Translations under genes and position numbers: made by a program | Source of the DNA: Peptoclostridium sp. | GTDB taxonomy: Bacteria; Bacillota; Clostridia; Peptostreptococcales; Peptostreptococcaceae | Assembly (NCBI RefSeq): GCF_009881055.1 | Contig: NZ_WXFG01000015.1 | Coordinates: forward strand, 1-50,670 | Reading direction: 5' to 3' | DNA length: 50,670 nucleotides | The notes under the pieces: generated by a model | Seen by the model: only the letters and a program-made list of their open reading frames with translations | What the model was told of the DNA's origin: nothing | The model's database searches: none | Part shown: in pieces, positions 1-7,567 of the stretch | Layout of the letters: every line of letters begins with the position of its first letter | How positions within the stretch are numbered: the stretch's first letter is position 1

Positions 1-112
1 CAGAGTATACTACTTCTGCTCCTGTGCCTTTTAGACATTCTGCCATAGCAGGACCTGGTATACCGTCTCTGTCACCGATGATGATGACTTTTTTGCCGTC
101 AAACAAACTCAT
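1..112 (-). CDS. grdA: Glycine/betaine/sarcosine reductase selenoprotein A, N-terminal part (cut by window edge)
   Basis: Reading leftward from an ATG at 112, the first 37 codons begin [20 protein letters not shown] and continue through [17 protein letters not shown], which I recognise as the N-terminus of GrdA. GrdA is the small selenoprotein that carries the carboxymethyl-selenoether between substrate-specific protein B and protein C. The selenocysteine codon of GrdA lies a few residues beyond the visible part, so it is not in the window. An AGGAGG ribosome binding site sits nine bases before the ATG. The gene follows trxA at 96 bp in the same direction, as expected for a reductase cluster. 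Identification is firm; only the 5' end can be judged. Confidence 0.93.
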   Translation of the reverse strand, partial: MSLFDGKKVIIIGDRDGIPGPAMAECLKGTGAEVVYS

Positions 113-208
113 GGTTACCATCCTCCTATAAAAAATTTTAAATCTATAAAATAAACTCCCGGCCAAAAGGCCAAAGTCTACTCACTTAATTAATCAAGCT
201 TGTTTCTA

Positions 209-541
209 TTAGCCAACGTGCTTGGCTATCATTGCATCTATGTTTTCTCTTGTAGCATCGTCTTTAGTAACTTCTTCTACTTTTTGTCCACCCTTGTAAA
301 GTGTTATTGTTGGAAGTCCAAGTATTTTTTGGCTTATTGCAAGTCTTCTTGCTGAGCTTGTGTTGAATTTACGGAATGCAACCTTGCCTTCGTACTTTGC
401 AGCAAGCTCCTCAACGTCAGGCATAAGAGCCTTGCATGGCACGCAGCCGTCGCTGAAGTAGTCAACTAGAACATAGCCTTCTGCCTCTAGTACCTCTGCT
501 TGGAATTGATCCTTGTCTATTTCAACTAGTAATGCGCTCAT
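209..541 (-). CDS. trxA: Thioredoxin with GCVPC active site
   Basis: A 110-residue thioredoxin-fold protein. The redox motif is Gly-Cys33-Val-Pro-Cys36, replacing the usual WCGPC, and the cis-proline loop is seen as GLPTIT near residue 77. A CVPC-type thioredoxin is known from glycine-reducing anaerobes, where it passes electrons from thioredoxin reductase to selenoprotein A. The tryptophan before the first cysteine is missing, which should change the redox potential relative to the E. coli type. The start is ATG with an AAGGAGATG ribosome binding site. It lies between trxB and grdA on the same strand, so it is very probably the dedicated electron donor of this cluster. Confidence 0.95.
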   Translation of the reverse strand: MSALLVEIDKDQFQAEVLEAEGYVLVDYFSDGCVPCKALMPDVEELAAKYEGKVAFRKFNTSSARRLAISQKILGLPTITLYKGGQKVEEVTKDDATRENIDAMIAKHVG

Positions 542-648
542 TGAAAGTCATCTCCTTTTAAATTTTTAATATTATCAACATATTTTTTACAGTCACCATT
601 TGAATTTATAGCCTTGTTTCGGATTGTCAAACAATATTTTTGCGTTCT

Positions 649-1596
649 TTATTCTTCGAAGTTAGCCTCAACGTATTTTTCAGCCTGAGTTGCAGCTATG
701 GCTCCGTCTGCACATGCAGTAACTACCTGTCTTAGAGACTTGACTCTTATGTCCCCTGCTGCGAATACGCCTTCAACATTTGTCTTCATGTTGTCGTCTG
801 TTATTATATAGCCGGCATCATCAAGTGTTATCTTGCCCTTGAATATGTCGCTCTTTGGTATGTAGCCTATGAATACGAATATTCCGAATGTGCCGTCTTC
901 TTCATTTGCAAAGTACTCTGTAGTCTCGCCTGTAACCAGGTTCTTGAACACTGCAGACTCTACTATGCCGTCTCCCTTTATCTCTTCTATTGCAGAGTTC
1001 CACATGAAAGCAAGCTTAGGGTTCTTGAACGCCTTTTCCTGTATAGACTTGGCAGCTCTTAGCTCATCTCTTCTGTGTACTATTGTAACCTTTCTTGCAA
1101 ACTTGGCAAGGTACATAGCCTCTTCAACCGCAGTGTCTCCTCCGCCTACTACGAACACTTCCATGTCCTCGAAGAAGTCAGCGTCGCAAGTTGCGCAGTA
1201 TGATACGCCTTTGCCTGTAAGCTCTTGCTCTCCTGGGCAGCCTGCAAGTCTTGGAGCCGCTCCTGTTGCAAGTATTACTGATTTTGCCTTGTACTCGGCC
1301 TTTTCGCCTTTTATTACTTTTATCTTGCCGTCAAAGTCAACGTCTACTATCTTGTCCATTACCTTCTCAGCGCCAAACTCGTTTGCCTGCTCTTCCATTC
1401 TCTCTATAAGTGATGGACCTGTGGCTTCCCTAACTGATCCAGGGTAGTTGGCAACCTCGTGAGTTATTACTATTTGTCCGCCCACTTTCTGACCTTCGAT
1501 CATAAGTGTCTTCATTTTTGCTCTAGCTCCGTATAGCGCTGCCGCCAGCCCTGCAGGACCCGAACCTATTATGGCCAAATCGTATACATTTTCCAC
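649..1596 (-). CDS. trxB: Thioredoxin reductase (low-Mr, FAD/NADPH type)
   Basis: A 315-residue flavoprotein disulfide reductase. An N-terminal FAD-binding GSGPAG motif lies at residues 11-16, the redox-active pair CATC at 134-137, and a second nucleotide-binding GGGDTA motif near 151 followed by HRRDELRA, the usual NADPH phosphate-binding pattern. A GDIR segment near the C-terminus completes the FAD site. The length matches bacterial TrxB. The start is GTG at 1596 with an AGGAGG site just upstream. It is 107 bp from trxA and faces the same way, forming the NADPH to TrxB to TrxA to GrdA electron route of the reductase. Confidence 0.95.
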   Translation of the reverse strand: MENVYDLAIIGSGPAGLAAALYGARAKMKTLMIEGQKVGGQIVITHEVANYPGSVREATGPSLIERMEEQANEFGAEKVMDKIVDVDFDGKIKVIKGEKAEYKAKSVILATGAAPRLAGCPGEQELTGKGVSYCATCDADFFEDMEVFVVGGGDTAVEEAMYLAKFARKVTIVHRRDELRAAKSIQEKAFKNPKLAFMWNSAIEEIKGDGIVESAVFKNLVTGETTEYFANEEDGTFGIFVFIGYIPKSDIFKGKITLDDAGYIITDDNMKTNVEGVFAAGDIRVKSLRQVVTACADGAIAATQAEKYVEANFEE

Positions 1597-1639
1597 TTAA
1601 ACCCCTCCTGTTTATGCATGCATTTTTATTCATGCATGG

Positions 1640-1656
1640 TGTGATTTTATATCACA
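1640..1656. promoter_or_regulatory. Inverted repeat TGTGAT-N5-ATCACA upstream of trxB
   Basis: A perfect 6-bp inverted repeat with a 5-bp spacer lies 44 bp before the trxB start. It resembles CRP/FNR-family half sites (TGTGA/TCACA), although the spacer is one base longer than the E. coli CRP consensus. It may be an operator or a small RNA hairpin. ATGCATG repeats lie beside it. No regulator gene of that family is in the window. Confidence 0.35.
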
Positions 1657-1854
1657 ATGTCAAATAAATGTCATCATATTAAAATATACCAAAATAATGC
1701 TTATAACTGAATATATTTCCATTGAAAAAACAACATATTATATTTTTTGATAGAGACACCATTTTGCATAAATTAATCATATGATGACACTATATTTATA
1801 CTCAAACGCAAAAGATGGAAACATTATTTATATTTTAACAATGCATATCGATAT

Positions 1855-1908
1855 ACAAGCCAAAAATAGCAGCAGATATATATCCTGCAGCACAAATTTT
1901 TGGCTTGT
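1855..1908 (-). terminator. Hairpin downstream of the BCCT transporter gene
   Basis: Arms ACAAGCCAAAAAT (1855-1867) and its exact complement (1896-1908) form a 13-bp stem, and the 28-base interior can fold further (GCAGCAG with CTGCAGC). It begins 20 bp after the transporter stop codon. The U-rich tract is part of the stem rather than after it, so it may be an inefficient terminator or an RNA-stabilising hairpin that lowers trxB/trxA/grdA read-through. Confidence 0.5.
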
Positions 1909-1927
1909 TATTCAGCAGTTCACAAAT

Positions 1928-3448
1928 TTATTTCTTTGACTTGGAGTCCTCCGATAGCACCTTTAAAAGTGAAACACAGGCAAGAAGCATTACTCCTATG
2001 AAAGGAAAAGCCGCTGCTACAGATATGGTCTGAAGCGACTGAAGACCTCCCGCAAGAAGAAGTGCGGTTGCAAGGAGCGCCTGGAAGAGTCCCCATATTA
2101 TTTTCTTTTGATTCGAAGGATTCAGATCTCCTTCAGATGTAAGCATTCCTAGTACAAATGTAGCCGAGTTTGCTGATGTTATGAAGAATGTGCACAAGAG
2201 GAAAAGAGTGATGAATGACAGTAGCGTTCCAAAATTGTAATGTTGCATAACTGCAAACAATGCAGTTTCAGGCGCACCTACCGCAGCCTTGAGCCCATCA
2301 AGGCCAATCTTATCCGAAAGTCCTATTCCAAGAGCTCCAAACACTGCAAACCATATGAAAGATGCCACTGCAGGCGCAAATATTACTCCGCCCACAAACT
2401 CTCTGATTGTCCTACCTCTTGATATACGCGCTATGAACGAACCAACAAATGGAGCCCAAGCTATCCACCATGCCCAGTAGAATACTGTCCAGCTTTTAAG
2501 CCAGCTGTTGTCTCCAAATGCATTAATCGACATTGAATCCTTTAAAAAGTCATTTAGGTACAGTCCAAGGCCGTTTGAGAACGCATTCATCGTGGCCACC
2601 TTAGGCCCTATGAGGAATGTTCCCACAAGAAGTGTTCCTGCAAGCCACAGATTGATATCTCCTAGTATCTTGATTCCCTTGTCTATGCCGCTCACCGCAG
2701 TCCAGATGTAGATTACTGTAACAATAGCAATTATCATTATATTCATCATTGTTGTCTGTTCTATGCCGAATATATAGCTGATTCCGCTTCCTATTTGAAG
2801 AGTTCCCATTCCAAGGGATGTTGCAACTCCTGCAACCGTTGCGAATACAGCCAGTATATCTATAGTCTTGCCTATAGGCCCTTTGACTCTCTCTTCGCCA
2901 AATATAGGTATGAATATGCTGCTTATGAGGCCCGGCTTTCCTTTCCTAAATTGCATATACGCAAGAGCCAGTCCTATGACGCTGTAATTCGCCCAGGGAT
3001 GGAATCCCCAATGTTTGAACGATGTCTTGAATGCGAAATCGACAGCTTCTTTAGAGCCCGGTTCTACACCCAGCGGCGCAAGGTAGTGATAAATCGGCTC
3101 CGCCACGCCCCAAAAAACAAGGCCTATGCCCATGCCTGCGCCAAATAGCATCGCAAACCATGATGTAGTACTATAATCAGGCGTCGAATCATCAGGTCCG
3201 AGCTTTACATCTCCAAACTTGCTGAATGCAAGGCCTGCAGCAAAAACTACAAACACGAACATGGACATAAGATATGCCCAGCCAAATGTTTCTGAAAGAA
3301 AAGAAAGAAGGTTGCTTGCAAATGTTGCAAAGTTATCCTTGAAAAGCATTCCCCATCCAACTATTCCAAGAACTATAAGCATTGATATATAGAACACCTT
3401 GTTGTCTGGCTTTTTCACTTGGGGAGCTTCACTATTTAATGATACCAA
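1928..3448 (-). CDS. BCCT-family transporter, probably for glycine betaine or a related N-methylated substrate
   Basis: A 506-residue polytopic membrane protein with about twelve hydrophobic segments and the BCCT signatures GMGIGLVFWGVAEP (near residue 105) and the conserved tryptophan-rich WWIAWAPFVGSFIARISRGR (around 325-345). The family moves betaine, carnitine or choline, by Na+/H+ symport or by exchange. It starts with TTG at 3448, seven bases after a GGAGG site. It lies between grdH and trxB on the same strand, which argues that it imports the substrate of the neighbouring reductase. Of the glycine, sarcosine and betaine reductases, a BCCT carrier fits betaine best. The termini are short, without the long osmosensing tail of BetP, consistent with a catabolic role. 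Confidence 0.9.
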   Translation of the reverse strand: MVSLNSEAPQVKKPDNKVFYISMLIVLGIVGWGMLFKDNFATFASNLLSFLSETFGWAYLMSMFVFVVFAAGLAFSKFGDVKLGPDDSTPDYSTTSWFAMLFGAGMGIGLVFWGVAEPIYHYLAPLGVEPGSKEAVDFAFKTSFKHWGFHPWANYSVIGLALAYMQFRKGKPGLISSIFIPIFGEERVKGPIGKTIDILAVFATVAGVATSLGMGTLQIGSGISYIFGIEQTTMMNIMIIAIVTVIYIWTAVSGIDKGIKILGDINLWLAGTLLVGTFLIGPKVATMNAFSNGLGLYLNDFLKDSMSINAFGDNSWLKSWTVFYWAWWIAWAPFVGSFIARISRGRTIREFVGGVIFAPAVASFIWFAVFGALGIGLSDKIGLDGLKAAVGAPETALFAVMQHYNFGTLLSFITLFLLCTFFITSANSATFVLGMLTSEGDLNPSNQKKIIWGLFQALLATALLLAGGLQSLQTISVAAAFPFIGVMLLACVSLLKVLSEDSKSKK

Positions 3449-3608
3449 TTAAATTCCTCCTTTTTTGCTAGCCAAAGTTAGTTTTGACACTTAGTTATTT
3501 TTTTAACTTATCGTCATATTATTTGCTATGTTTTCTGCATTGTAATAAGTTTCTCATGTTTATATTGTATATTATATAAGGGGTTATTTAGATACAATAT
3601 TTATTGCC

Positions 3609-3646
3609 TAATCAGGAGTGATGCATCATGCAATCACTCCTGATTA
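3609..3646 (-). promoter_or_regulatory. Perfect 13-bp intercistronic hairpin between grdH and the transporter
   Basis: TAATCAGGAGTGA pairs exactly with TCACTCCTGATTA across a 12-base loop. It lies about 90 bp after the grdH stop and 160 bp before the transporter start. No run of U follows on the minus strand, so a plain intrinsic terminator is unlikely. It could protect the 3' end of grdIH mRNA, be a processing site, or be an operator. Confidence 0.5.
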
Positions 3647-3707
3647 AAGCTTTCCGTACATTTTTCACTTTTGCCGTTCAATTTTATTTTCTATTTTTCA
3701 ATTATAT

Positions 3708-3737
3708 TTTGGATTGCGTTTGGATTGCGTTTGGATT
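3708..3737. repeat. 11-bp tandem repeat directly after the grdH stop codon
   Basis: On the plus strand the unit TTTGGATTGCG occurs at 3708-3718 and 3719-3729, followed by a partial TTTGGATT. It abuts the TAA of grdH (3738-3740), so the reductase mRNA leaves its stop codon into this repeat. Possibly a slipped-strand duplication. Confidence 0.7.
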
Positions 3738-5051
3738 TTATATTTTCACCTTGAATATTGTCTGTTCCTGAACATCTACCGTTAGAGCATCTAGTGCCGT
3801 TCCAACCCTGTGATACCTAAGTTTCCACTGCTGCTCCTTGGATGTTGAAGGATCTCCCAAAGGATATGGTATTGATATTGTAGGTACTATTTTGTTGGCT
3901 CCCACTGTAGAGGCAACAGGGATCAAGTTGCACATTTGTACTATAGGGAATCCGGCTCTTTCTATTTCTTTTACCATCGTTGCACCGCAACGTGTACATG
4001 TGCCTCAGGTAGAAGTCATGATAACGCCGTCAACTCCGCCTTCTTTAAGCTTTACAACTATTTCCTTGGCCATTCTTGCAGCTTCTGCCTCTGTAGTTCC
4101 AGTTCCAACTGTTGAGTAGAAGTACTGGTGAACCTTTCCTATCTTGCCTTCCTTTTCATATGCTCTAAGAGCGTCAAGCGGAACTATAACGTTTGGATCA
4201 GCGTCTGCAGCAGCAGGGTCGAATCCGGCGTGTATTGTCTTATAAACGCCACCTTCAAGCCTTTCAAGCCCTGTCACATCATACATTCCCCATCTTGTGG
4301 CTGAAGCCGATTGGATTCTGTCAGGGTTGTCAACAGGAACTATTCCGCCTGTAGTAACTACAGCTATAGTAGCCTTCGAAAGGTCCTTTATAGGCGCAGC
4401 TATTTCTACTCTATCTGACTTAGGTATTGGAAGCTCTGTCTGGAACTCTTCACCGCTTAGCTTTTTAAGCAGCATGTCAACTACTCTTTCAGAAGCAGGC
4501 TTTCCATCCTCTCTCCAGTACTGATGCCTCTTTCCTCTTGGGAAAAATCCTTCAGCGTCCGCAGGTCCGATTTTCTCTCCTGCAATAATCTTGTTGGCCA
4601 CCTTAGCCATAGCGCTCATGTCCTGTCTCATTCTGCCTGCGTTGTTTCCGCCTATCATCACGTACATGTCCTTCTTGAACATCTGAACTCCAGGATTTTC
4701 AACATGCATAGATGTAACTACAGGTACATTGTACTTTTCCTTTACAGCCTTGCATATTTCTCCACATGCCACGCCGTATCTTCCTGCCTGGAATGCCGGC
4801 CCTGCAAGGAATATGTCGAATTCCTTGTCATCAAGGAATCCAAGTATTCTCCTTATGGCCTCATCCTTGTACGTTCCCATGAAGTTGTCACCACATATTA
4901 CAGTATGTGTCACCTCGGCACCTTCTAGAACTCCGTTAAGCATCATAGCCGCGCCTACTTGTCCGTTTATTATTTCAGGCTCGTAATCAGCCTTGTCTTC
5001 ACCGCCTACCTGTCCAAAGAACTGGTTCAAGTATAAGATTGCTTTTTTCAT
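3738..5051 (-). CDS. grdH: Substrate-specific selenoprotein B subunit (GrdB/GrdF/GrdH family), probably betaine reductase GrdH, with in-frame UGA (Sec)
   Basis: The gene reads from ATG at 5051 through an in-frame TGA at 4005-4007 to TAA at 3738, giving 437 residues with selenocysteine at 349. The residues around the TGA read MTST-U-GTCTRCGATMVKEIE, the U-x2-C-x2-C motif of the large selenoprotein B subunit that attacks the amine-linked carbon of the substrate. The N-terminus MKKAILYLNQFFGQVGGEDK is typical of the family. A hairpin suited to Sec insertion follows the TGA. Length, motif and the grdI partner 34 bp upstream make the family certain. The choice of betaine over sarcosine rests on the adjoining BCCT transporter. 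Taking the TGA as a stop would wrongly split it into 348- and 79-residue pieces. Confidence 0.92.
3978..4007 (-). promoter_or_regulatory. Selenocysteine codon and bacterial SECIS-like hairpin in grdH
   Basis: On the coding (minus) strand the TGA at 4005-4007 is followed, after 12 bases, by CGTTGC-GGT-GCAACG (3992 to 3978): a perfect 6-bp stem with a GGU loop. Eighteen bases separate the UGA from the loop, within the spacing known for bacterial SECIS elements read by SelB, and a G/U-containing apical loop is expected. UAC/GUA can extend the stem below a small internal loop. Confidence 0.8.
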
Positions 5052-5085
5052 CTATTCGCACCTCCGTCAGGATTATATTAGAGTA

Positions 5086-6414
5086 CTAAAATTCCTTCAT
5101 AGTCTTTGTAGACCAGCCTACAACCTGATCTCCGCAGAACATGGCATTGTTTTCCATTATCACAGAGCCGTCAGCTTTCACTGAAGAGCCTAGTATCTCG
5201 TCTCCTGCCCATCCGCCAGAAAGACCATCTCTAGCAAGAGCTTCCAGTTCTCCGAGTACTACTGGCATAGGAGGAAGCTCTATTAGCTCAGATACGTTGC
5301 CGCAAGAAACTATGGCATTTGCCTTCTCGTCTAGAGTAACAAGCGGCTGCGAGAAACCGTCCCTTCCTGTACACTCGTTTGTCAGGCCTACAGTTTTAAT
5401 GCCTTCATTCTCAAGGGCCACTATGCATGCTATGAAGTCAGCATCCGGATTTCCGTAGCCTTCCTCGGCAACTATTGCTCCCTGTGCTCCAAGAGTCTTG
5501 GCCATTTGTGCCACGAAAAGAGCTGAACGCTGCTTTTGCTGAAGTGCCACGTTTAGGTTCGACATTATTACTCCAAGGAAATTGACTGTCTTGCCGTGCT
5601 CAGCGTATAGCCTTTTTAGGGCAGGGAAGTTCTGGAAGTCATATGTCGACCATTTTGAAGAGCATGGCATGAAGCTTCCTGATATGATCGCTCCATCAAG
5701 CACTTCGTTTGGATGCATGAATGTTGGCACCATTCTGTTCATGTCCCAGCCATAAACAAGATCATTGTAGCCAAGCTCCTCCATCTGAGACTGAGGCTGC
5801 ATTACGAATACTACTCCCGGAAGCTTTGTTACTTCGTCGTTTCTTTGTGTAACAGGCTCAAGCTCGTATGTCTCTATTTCCTGAGGCTCCATGTCCTTTA
5901 CTGTCTTTCCTATATATTCAGCAAGCTTGTGACCGGCCCATCTTAGAGTCTTATTCTTTTTCTGTTGCTCGTTCTTTTCGAAGTCCTCGTTAGTATCTCC
6001 CACAAGAACTATGTTCTTAAGCGTCGAGTAGTATGTGTACTTTGCTCCCTCGCCGCCCATATCTATAAGTCCATCCTGGAATCCTCCCCAGTGCTTGCCT
6101 ACCACAAGAACACTGCAGCCTTTAAGGGCATGAGTTCTTCCCTCGCCACATCTTGTAAGCTCTTCGTCTGTAACTCCAGGGAAATAAGTTCTGCCGTCAA
6201 GTTTGATCCTTGGCTCTATGGCCTCTTTGACAGGGCAAAGTCTTACCATGTCGCCGGGTTTTACAATATGAAGCTCCGCATGTGTTATGTTCTCATCCTC
6301 CATAACATAGTCCAGAGCCTCCTGCTTGTTTATAGTAAGCACGCCGTCCTTGAATGACGTTTTTTCTCCGAAAACGATTTCCTCAACATAAAAATTACCC
6401 AATTCCAATTTCAT
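5086..6414 (-). CDS. grdI: Substrate-specific protein B proprotein (GrdE/GrdG/GrdI family), probably betaine reductase GrdI
   Basis: A 442-residue protein starting at ATG 6414 (MKLELGNFYVEEIVFG), seven bases after GGGAGTG; an in-frame TTG just upstream is less well placed. The family is made as a proprotein that cleaves itself before a cysteine, which becomes the pyruvoyl group binding the substrate amine. By length and context the likely cysteine is Cys251 in MPCSSKWSTYDFQN. A second conserved cysteine stands in TNECTGRDG near 348. Cleavage at 251 would yield roughly 27- and 21-kDa chains. The gene is first in the minus-strand cluster, 34 bp before grdH, with a good promoter upstream. The substrate (betaine rather than glycine or sarcosine) is inferred from context. 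Confidence 0.9.
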   Translation of the reverse strand: MKLELGNFYVEEIVFGEKTSFKDGVLTINKQEALDYVMEDENITHAELHIVKPGDMVRLCPVKEAIEPRIKLDGRTYFPGVTDEELTRCGEGRTHALKGCSVLVVGKHWGGFQDGLIDMGGEGAKYTYYSTLKNIVLVGDTNEDFEKNEQQKKNKTLRWAGHKLAEYIGKTVKDMEPQEIETYELEPVTQRNDEVTKLPGVVFVMQPQSQMEELGYNDLVYGWDMNRMVPTFMHPNEVLDGAIISGSFMPCSSKWSTYDFQNFPALKRLYAEHGKTVNFLGVIMSNLNVALQQKQRSALFVAQMAKTLGAQGAIVAEEGYGNPDADFIACIVALENEGIKTVGLTNECTGRDGFSQPLVTLDEKANAIVSCGNVSELIELPPMPVVLGELEALARDGLSGGWAGDEILGSSVKADGSVIMENNAMFCGDQVVGWSTKTMKEF

Positions 6415-6544
6415 CAACAGACACTCCCTTCATACTTTAAAATGATAGATTTGCTTTAAAACTCCTGCAGGTTTTTTCAAATCCAGTCTGTGAAACGTTT
6501 TTTGATTTTTCAGAGTTTTTTTGAAACTTCTACTCTTTGTTATA

Positions 6545-6572
6545 ATTATACACGATCCAGTTTATTTTGCAA
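6545..6572 (-). promoter_or_regulatory. Sigma-A-type promoter of the grdI cluster
   Basis: On the minus strand TTGCAA (6572-6567) and TATAAT (6550-6545) are 16 bp apart. This gives a leader of about 125 bases before grdI, A-rich and without a strong terminator fold. It is the best promoter in the divergent region. Confidence 0.7.
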
Positions 6573-6585
6573 CCAAAATTATATA

Positions 6586-6599
6586 ATAATCATGATTAT
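6586..6599. promoter_or_regulatory. 14-bp perfect palindrome next to the grdI promoter
   Basis: ATAATCATGATTAT is its own reverse complement and lies 13 bp upstream of the grdI -35 box, between the two divergent genes. A candidate operator for the divergent TetR-type regulator or an activator; AT-rich palindromes can also arise by chance. Confidence 0.4.
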
Positions 6600-6704
6600 G
6601 ATAGAGGACTTCTATAATACTTTTCTGTATTTGCAAGCTCTTAGCATTAGTTTTATTTATCGAAAAAAATTTCACAATTATTATTTTGTTCAAAAATTAC
6701 CCCC

Positions 6705-6740
6705 AACCGTATATGTTAGCGGTTATATTTGTGTTATAAT
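6705..6740 (+). promoter_or_regulatory. Regulator promoter (extended -10) with inverted repeat AACCG-N10-CGGTT
   Basis: TATAAT at 6735-6740 is preceded by TGT, an extended -10 element, 43 bp before the regulator start. The inverted repeat AACCG (6705-6709) and CGGTT (6720-6724) covers the expected -35 position. Its size is right for a TetR-family operator, which would make the regulator autoregulated. Confidence 0.5.
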
Positions 6741-6783
6741 CACATTTGAAAATCAACAAAATACTTATTTAGGGTGATTATAT

Positions 6784-7485
6784 ATGTACAGCAAAACCTC
6801 TGAAGTCAAAAAAAGAATGCAAAAGATAAGGATGATGAGCTATTTCATAGAGGCGACACAGAAAATAATAGAAGAGCAGGGCTTTGAAAATGTTACCATA
6901 AGAAAGGTTTCAGACATTGCCGGCTACAACAGCGCCACTATTTACAACTATTTCGAAAATCTAGAACACCTCGTGTTTTTTGCATCCATGAAATACCTGA
7001 GGGAATACTCGAGGAATCTCTCATCTTATACAAAGGGAGCCAGGAATTCTCTTGAAAAGTATCTCAACATTTGGAGCGCCTTCTGCAAGTATTCCTTCGA
7101 AAGGCCTCAGGTGTTCTACACCATATTCTTCGACAAATTCAGCAGCTCGCTTCCTGACATAGTTGAGCAGTACTATGAGATATTCTCAGAGGAGCTTGGT
7201 GAGCACAAGGATTCAACACTTCTGATGCTTCAGAAGAAAAACATATATGCTAGGAACAAAGCCATACTTGAAGACTGCGTGAGTGAAGGCTATATAATGG
7301 CTGACGATATAGACGCCATAAACGAGATGAGCATGCTCATATACCAGTCTCTCCTGTCCCGTGTTGTGGACGGCCAGGTCTCCTATTCTCCGGATGAGTC
7401 ATCCAAAAAGACTCTTGAATATCTTAAGCGTGTGCTTATCTCATATCAGGTGGACAATACTGTGTCGAATGCATTTGAAAACTAA
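6784..7485 (+). CDS. TetR/AcrR-family transcriptional regulator divergent to the reductase cluster
   Basis: A 233-residue protein. Residues 14-65 hold a TetR DNA-binding domain: a helix around ATQKIIEEQG, then VTIRKVSDIAGYNSATIYNYFENLEHL, the helix-turn-helix with the typical ATIYNYF recognition helix. The remaining 165 residues are helical and variable and should form the ligand-binding and dimer domain. The ATG at 6784 follows AGGGTGATT. It is read away from grdI with 369 bp of shared control region, so it most likely senses a substrate or metabolite and controls the reductase cluster and itself. Whether it equals the regulator called GrdR in related organisms I cannot tell. Confidence 0.88.
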   Translation: MYSKTSEVKKRMQKIRMMSYFIEATQKIIEEQGFENVTIRKVSDIAGYNSATIYNYFENLEHLVFFASMKYLREYSRNLSSYTKGARNSLEKYLNIWSAFCKYSFERPQVFYTIFFDKFSSSLPDIVEQYYEIFSEELGEHKDSTLLMLQKKNIYARNKAILEDCVSEGYIMADDIDAINEMSMLIYQSLLSRVVDGQVSYSPDESSKKTLEYLKRVLISYQVDNTVSNAFEN

Positions 7486-7488
7486 GGC

Positions 7489-7524
7489 AAAAAAATAGAA
7501 TCCTTTTCGGGATTCTATTTTTTT
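7489..7524. terminator. Bidirectional intrinsic terminator between the TetR gene and the chemoreceptor gene
   Basis: AATAGAATCC (7494-7503) pairs with GGATTCTATT (7510-7519) across a 6-base loop, flanked by an A run on the left and a T run on the right. It lies between two converging genes and can serve both. Confidence 0.9.
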
Positions 7525-7567
7525 GTCCTGCTGCGATGTCGCTGTTCAATTGTAAAATTATCTGAGT

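Noticed and set aside
869..1447. 192-codon frame antisense to trxB
   Set aside because: trxB is complete with all cofactor motifs on the minus strand; no signals for the opposite frame.
3738..3977. A separate 79-codon gene after a stop in the reductase gene, or a frameshift
   Set aside because: Frame is unchanged across a single TGA that aligns with the known Sec position, and a suitable hairpin follows. It is one selenoprotein gene.
6418..6783. Glycine riboswitch before the reductase cluster
   Set aside because: I looked for the conserved tandem-aptamer core on both strands and found only A/T-rich DNA with palindromes.
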